This document shows, piece by piece, positions 60,322 to 64,000 of a stretch of 64,000 nt of DNA (the first letter of the stretch is position 1; each line of letters opens with the position of its first letter). The position numbers and the translations under genes were made by a program. Source of the DNA: Burkholderia sp. OK233 (GTDB lineage: Bacteria; Pseudomonadota; Gammaproteobacteria; Burkholderiales; Burkholderiaceae). The DNA is taken from positions 3,038,001 through 3,102,000 of the forward strand of contig NZ_OCSR01000002.1 in the NCBI RefSeq assembly GCF_900230185.1, written 5' to 3'. The notes beneath the pieces were generated by a model. That model did not search any database. It saw only the letters and a list, made by a program, of their open reading frames with translations, and was not told the origin of the DNA.

Positions 60322-61304
60322 ATACTCATACCACTTCCCTGAAAGTCCCGGCGAGCCAAAGCCGTTCCGCCCATATGCGCGATATCTACCGGCGCTACGG
60401 CATCGTCGCCGTGCTCATCGTCCTGTGCATCGTGCTGTCTTTTGCAAACCAGTACTTTCTGACGCTTGGCAACATCGCGGACATCCTGCGGCAGACCTCG
60501 ATTAACGGCATCCTGGCCGTGGGAATGACTTATGTCGTGCTCACGGCGGGCATTGACCTGTCGGTCGGCTCCACGCTCGCTCTCGCCGGCATCATCAGTG
60601 CCAGTCTCGTGACCGGTCCACACCCGCACGGCGCGGCATTCGGACTGGCAGCAGGGCTTGCCGTAGGCGCGGCTGTTGGCGCGATCAACGGCTTGCTCGT
60701 TGCCCGGCTCTCCATTCCTCCTTTTGTTGCAACGCTCGGCATGCTGAGCGCGGCGCGGGGGCTGACCTATATCTATAACGACGGCATGCCGGTGACCGAT
60801 CTGCCGGATGGGTACCTGAGCATCGGAACGGGCGCGATTGCCGGGATACCGGTGCCGATCATCGTGTTCGCTCTCGTCGTCGTGCTGTTCTGGTTTGTGC
60901 TGCGCTATACGACTTACGGCCGCTACGTTTATGCCGTGGGCGGCAATGCAAAGAGCGCCAAGACGAGCGGTATCTCGACCGGGAAGATCATCTTTTCCGT
61001 CTATGTGATCGGCGGGCTGCTGGCCGGTCTTGCCGGGATTATCCTCGCCGCGCGCACAACATCGGCGCTGCCGCAGGCCGGCATGTCCTATGAGCTCGAT
61101 GCGATTGCGGCCGTAGTGATTGGTGGCACGAGCCTGTCGGGCGGCACGGGGTCGCTCGGAGGAACGGTTGTCGGCGCGCTGCTGATCGGCGTCATCAATA
61201 ACGGACTGAATCTGCTGGGCGTGTCGTCGTATTACCAGCAAGTTGTAAAGGGCGTCATTATCGTCGGCGCCGTCCTGCTCGATGCTTCGCGCAAGAAGCA
61301 ATAA
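60318..61304 (+). CDS. Sugar ABC transporter permease, RbsC type
   Basis: This 328-residue inner-membrane permease has about ten membrane segments and the RbsC-family features V-L-T-A-G-I-D-L-S-V-G-S near residue 75 and G-G-T-S-L-S-G-G-T-G near 270. It is translationally coupled (ATGA) to the ATPase gene. Only one permease gene is present, so a homodimer is expected, as in ribose importers. Confidence 0.95.
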   Translation: MNTHTTSLKVPASQSRSAHMRDIYRRYGIVAVLIVLCIVLSFANQYFLTLGNIADILRQTSINGILAVGMTYVVLTAGIDLSVGSTLALAGIISASLVTGPHPHGAAFGLAAGLAVGAAVGAINGLLVARLSIPPFVATLGMLSAARGLTYIYNDGMPVTDLPDGYLSIGTGAIAGIPVPIIVFALVVVLFWFVLRYTTYGRYVYAVGGNAKSAKTSGISTGKIIFSVYVIGGLLAGLAGIILAARTTSALPQAGMSYELDAIAAVVIGGTSLSGGTGSLGGTVVGALLIGVINNGLNLLGVSSYYQQVVKGVIIVGAVLLDASRKKQ

Positions 61305-61348
61305 CGTCAACCCAAAAGCAACAATCCGGAAAAATTCAGGAGACTTCA

Positions 61349-62350
61349 ATGATTTCGTGGAAAAGAACCGTGCTGGCCTGCGTGGTGATGGGCCTCACCT
61401 GTACCGTGGCGCAGGCTAAGCCCATCCGTATTGGCGCGGCAGTGTATGGTCTCAAGGGCGAGTTCATGCAGATGTGGACCAACGCGCTTAAGGCGCAGCC
61501 CGCAGTCAAGGACGGTACGGTGCAGCTCACCGTATTCGACGGCAACTACGACGCGCTCACCCAGAGCAACCAGTTCGACACGATGATCACGCAGAAATAC
61601 GACGCGATCATTTTCGTGCCGATCGACAAGGCAGCGGGCGCCGCCGCCGTGGCGAAAGCCGCCGCGGCGCATATTCCGGTCATCGGATCGAATACCCTGG
61701 TGTCCGGCGACAAGCTCACGTCCTATGTTGGTAGCAACGACGTGATCGCGGGACAGATGGAAGCGGAGGCGATCGTCAAGGCAATCGGCGGCAAGGGCAA
61801 TGTGGTGATCCTCGAGGGTCCGATCGGCCAGTCCGCGCAGATCGATCGTTCGAAGGGTATTCAGGACGTGCTGTCAAAAAATCCGGACGTGAAGGTGCTC
61901 GAGCATAAGACGGCGAACTGGTCGCGTGCCGAGTCGCTGGCGCTGGTCGAGAACTGGCTGACCGCCCATCCGGGGCAGATCACCGGCATCATTGCGGAGA
62001 ACGATGACATGGCGCTCGGCGCTATCCAGGCCCTGAAATCGAAGGGCCTCGATCCGAAGAAGGTCCCGGTCGCCGGCATCGACGGAATTGTCGACGGTAT
62101 CGCGGCAGTCAAGCGCGGCGAAATGACAACCTTCTTCCAGGACTCGCAGGCGCAGGCGCAAGGCGCACTGGACGTCGCGCTGCGTACGGTCGTCGGTTCG
62201 TCTTACAAGCCGCGCTCTGACGTCTGGGCGGGATACGGCGCGAAGATGCCTTGGGACGACGGTACGGCCAAGTCTTACGCGGTGCCCTGGACGCAAGTCA
62301 CGCCGGCCAATGCCCAGGAGATTCTCAACAAGATTCCCAAGAGCAACTAA
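61349..62350 (+). CDS. Sugar/polyol ABC substrate-binding protein (RbsB-like), probable threitol binder
   Basis: This 333-residue periplasmic binding protein has a signal peptide ending A-Q-A before K-P-I-R. It has the RbsB-type fold with F-D-T-M-I-T-Q-K-Y-D-A-I near residue 75, V-G-S-N-D near 125 and A-G-I-D-G near 230. The downstream dehydrogenase and kinase suggest it binds a four-carbon polyol, like TipB of mycobacteria. GGAG precedes the start. Confidence 0.92.
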   Translation: MISWKRTVLACVVMGLTCTVAQAKPIRIGAAVYGLKGEFMQMWTNALKAQPAVKDGTVQLTVFDGNYDALTQSNQFDTMITQKYDAIIFVPIDKAAGAAAVAKAAAAHIPVIGSNTLVSGDKLTSYVGSNDVIAGQMEAEAIVKAIGGKGNVVILEGPIGQSAQIDRSKGIQDVLSKNPDVKVLEHKTANWSRAESLALVENWLTAHPGQITGIIAENDDMALGAIQALKSKGLDPKKVPVAGIDGIVDGIAAVKRGEMTTFFQDSQAQAQGALDVALRTVVGSSYKPRSDVWAGYGAKMPWDDGTAKSYAVPWTQVTPANAQEILNKIPKSN

Positions 62351-62365
62351 TCAAGGAGTGGAGCG

Positions 62366-63136
62366 ATGTCGGTCAATTCAACGACCCCTTTTGATATCAC
62401 GGACCGCGTTGCGGTCGTGACCGGTGCGGCAAGCGGTATCGGGTTTGCCGTTGCCGAGTGCCTTGCTGCCGCGGGTGCGCGCGTCGCGCTGCTCGATATC
62501 AACCCGGCCGTCGAGGCAGTGGCCCGGACGCTGCCTGGTGGCCCGGAGCGGCACGTGGGTATCGCGGCGGATATCACTGTCGCCGGGATCTCGGATGCAC
62601 TGGTGCGGCGCGTGACCGAGACGTTAGGTCCTGTCGACATCCTGGTCAACAATGCCGGCGTCGCTCTGCTTGAGAACGCGGAAACACTGTCCGAGGAAGC
62701 CTGGGACCGGACGATGACGATCAACCTCAAGGCCCCATTTCTCCTTGCGCAGGCCGTCGGCAAGCAGATGCTGAGCCGTGGTGGTGGCGGGCGGATTGTG
62801 AATCTCGCTTCTCAGGCGAGTGTCGTCGCACTGGAGCGCCATGTGGCGTACTGCGCGAGTAAGGCGGCAATCGTCGGCATGACAAAGGTGCTTGCGCTCG
62901 AATGGGCAAAGCACGGCATTACCGTCAATGCCGTTTCGCCCACGGTCGTCGATACCGAACTGGGCAGGAAAGCCTGGGCGGGCGCGGTGGGCGAAGCGAT
63001 GAAGGCTAAAATTCCCGCAGGGCGATTCGCGCGCCCCGACGAAATCGCCGCGTTGATTCTGTATCTGGTCAGCGATGCGGCCGCTATGGTCAACGGCGAG
63101 AATATCGTGATTGATGGCGGCTACACCGCCCAGTAA
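62366..63136 (+). CDS. Short-chain dehydrogenase, probable D-threitol dehydrogenase
   Basis: This 256-residue SDR has the cofactor motif T-G-A-A-S-G-I-G near residue 19, N-N-A-G near 93, the catalytic Ser in L-A-S-Q-A-S near 147 and Y-C-A-S-K near 160. The S-Q-A-S-V-V-A-L-E-R-H segment is one I associate with the DthD/GolD group that oxidises D-threitol or related polyols to the ketose. It follows the importer by 15 bp. D-arabitol or glycerol dehydrogenase are alternatives. Confidence 0.87.
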   Translation: MSVNSTTPFDITDRVAVVTGAASGIGFAVAECLAAAGARVALLDINPAVEAVARTLPGGPERHVGIAADITVAGISDALVRRVTETLGPVDILVNNAGVALLENAETLSEEAWDRTMTINLKAPFLLAQAVGKQMLSRGGGGRIVNLASQASVVALERHVAYCASKAAIVGMTKVLALEWAKHGITVNAVSPTVVDTELGRKAWAGAVGEAMKAKIPAGRFARPDEIAALILYLVSDAAAMVNGENIVIDGGYTAQ

Positions 63137-63162
63137 CAATACTCAAGATGTAAAGGAACGGT

Positions 63163-64000
63163 ATGAATCGCGTCATTAACAATCCTGATCTCGTCGTCGA
63201 GGACATGCTCCGCGGCATCCTCGCGGCACACCCGGAGCTGCATGCCGCACCGGAGAATCCTCGCGTTGTATCGCATGCCCACGCTCGCCAGAAGGACCGT
63301 GTGGGTATTGTGACCGGAGGGGGATCGGGGCACGAACCTGCTTTCATCGGCTATGTCGGGCGCAACCTGGTGGACGCCGTGGCTATCGGCGAAATTTTTT
63401 CGTCGCCGACTGCGAAATCATTCTTCGAGGCTTTCAAGGCGGCCGATAGCGGCGCGGGCGTAGCGTGCCTTTACGGCAACTATGCAGGCGACAATATGAA
63501 CGTGACGATGGCAATCAAGCTGGCCGAGCGCGAAGGTATTCGCGTGCGCACGGTCGTCGCAAACGACGATGCCGCATCGGCGCCGAAAGACGAGATCGAA
63601 AAACGGCGCGGCGTTGCCGGTGAAATCGTGATGTGGAAGGTTGGAGGTGCACGAGCCGCTCAGGGCGCCACGCTCGATGAAGTGATCGCCTCTGCACGCA
63701 AAGCGGTGGACTCGACGCGCTCGATCGGCGTCGGCCTGTCCGCCTGTACGATCCCGGCGGTCGGCAAGGCCAACTTCGTCATCAAGGACGGCGAAATGGA
63801 AGTCGGCATCGGCCATCATGGCGAACCCGGTATCCTGGTCCAGCCTACCGTTCCCGCGAGAGACATGGCGAGGCTGATGCTCGACAGGCTGTTGCCGGAT
63901 TTGCCTTTTACCAGAGGCGACAAGGTGTCGGTGCTGTTGTCCGGTCTCGGCGCAACGCCAGTAATGGAGCAATACATCCTCTATGGCGAGGTTGCCGATT
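63163..64000 (+). CDS. DhaK-type ketose kinase, probable D-erythrulose kinase (3' end outside window)
   Basis: The first 279 codons of a dihydroxyacetone-kinase-family protein are present and the frame runs off the window. Visible are G-G-G-S-G-H-E-P near residue 52, which binds the substrate, G-N-Y-A-G-D near 106, and the His that forms a covalent adduct with the ketose in G-I-G-H-H-G-E-P-G near 222. In threitol pathways this family acts as erythrulose kinase (DerK/LerK). Whether an ATP-binding DhaL domain is fused beyond the edge cannot be seen. AAAGGA precedes the ATG. Confidence 0.9.
   Translation, partial: MNRVINNPDLVVEDMLRGILAAHPELHAAPENPRVVSHAHARQKDRVGIVTGGGSGHEPAFIGYVGRNLVDAVAIGEIFSSPTAKSFFEAFKAADSGAGVACLYGNYAGDNMNVTMAIKLAEREGIRVRTVVANDDAASAPKDEIEKRRGVAGEIVMWKVGGARAAQGATLDEVIASARKAVDSTRSIGVGLSACTIPAVGKANFVIKDGEMEVGIGHHGEPGILVQPTVPARDMARLMLDRLLPDLPFTRGDKVSVLLSGLGATPVMEQYILYGEVAD

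Overview
The window looks like chromosomal DNA of a Burkholderiaceae bacterium, most likely Paraburkholderia. The evidence is high GC with strongly GC-ending codons, a DUF4148 protein, a DUF2917 protein, a Burkholderia-type trimeric porin, a NodT-type efflux lipoprotein, many LysR/GntR/IclR regulators with single-operon catabolic clusters, and a palindromic repeat that I recall from this group. The genus is an inference, since no rRNA or other marker gene is present. I see no tRNA, rRNA, CRISPR array or prophage.

Layout. 1-924: 3' part of an RND outer-membrane factor (minus strand). 1389-8630: a catabolic and uptake operon (atypical crotonase, polyamine-type ABC importer with both permeases fused in one chain, CaiC-like CoA ligase) followed by an IclR regulator; a similar 35/36-bp element lies before the first gene and before the regulator. 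8744-9112: cupin. 9327-14873: GntR regulator plus ltnD-otnK-otnC-otnI-denD, a set for L-threonate and D-erythronate breakdown to dihydroxyacetone phosphate. 15332-16534: an isolated pcaF-type thiolase with a PcaR-like operator. 17089-19409: a duplicated-domain periplasmic protein, DUF2917 and VirK/YbjX (DUF535) proteins. 19688-24409: an OmpR-type response regulator, an esterase, an IS110/IS1111-family insertion sequence beside a palindromic repeat, then an RstB-like sensor kinase; the two-component pair looks split. 24434-34190: patatin-type Vd autotransporter, metallophosphoesterase with a Lys/Ala-rich tail, a repeat-containing secreted protein, EF-hand protein, S10 carboxypeptidase lipoprotein and an orphan soluble histidine kinase. 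34327-39344: hexuronate genes (MFS transporter, uxuA, GntR regulator with three TGGTnnACCA sites) and a porin. 39488-45609: LysR/aldo-keto reductase pair, acyltransferase 3, LysR/quinone reductase pair and an esterase.

45630-51576 is a carnitine degradation cluster (esterase, cdhB-type thioesterase, carnitine dehydrogenase, BKACE enzyme, caiX-type binding protein, divergent GlxA/AraC regulator). 51872-56927: DUF4148 protein, LysR, Tat-exported serine hydrolase overlapping an MDR oxidoreductase, and a Leu-type binding protein with no visible permease. 57000-64000: SorC regulator and an RpiB-type isomerase divergent from a ribose-type ABC importer, a D-threitol-dehydrogenase-like SDR and a DhaK-type kinase cut off by the window end. 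Together these read as D-threitol -> D-erythrulose -> D-erythrulose 4-phosphate -> D-erythrose 4-phosphate. A 27-bp element, 21 of 27 bases identical, lies at both ends of the divergent promoter region.

Overall this is mainly a compound-scavenging region in which two separate four-carbon routes (tetronates and threitol) sit about 45 kb apart. The parts least explained by known systems are the 1389-8630 operon, the IS1111-type element with its probable guide-RNA region, and the duplicated operators.
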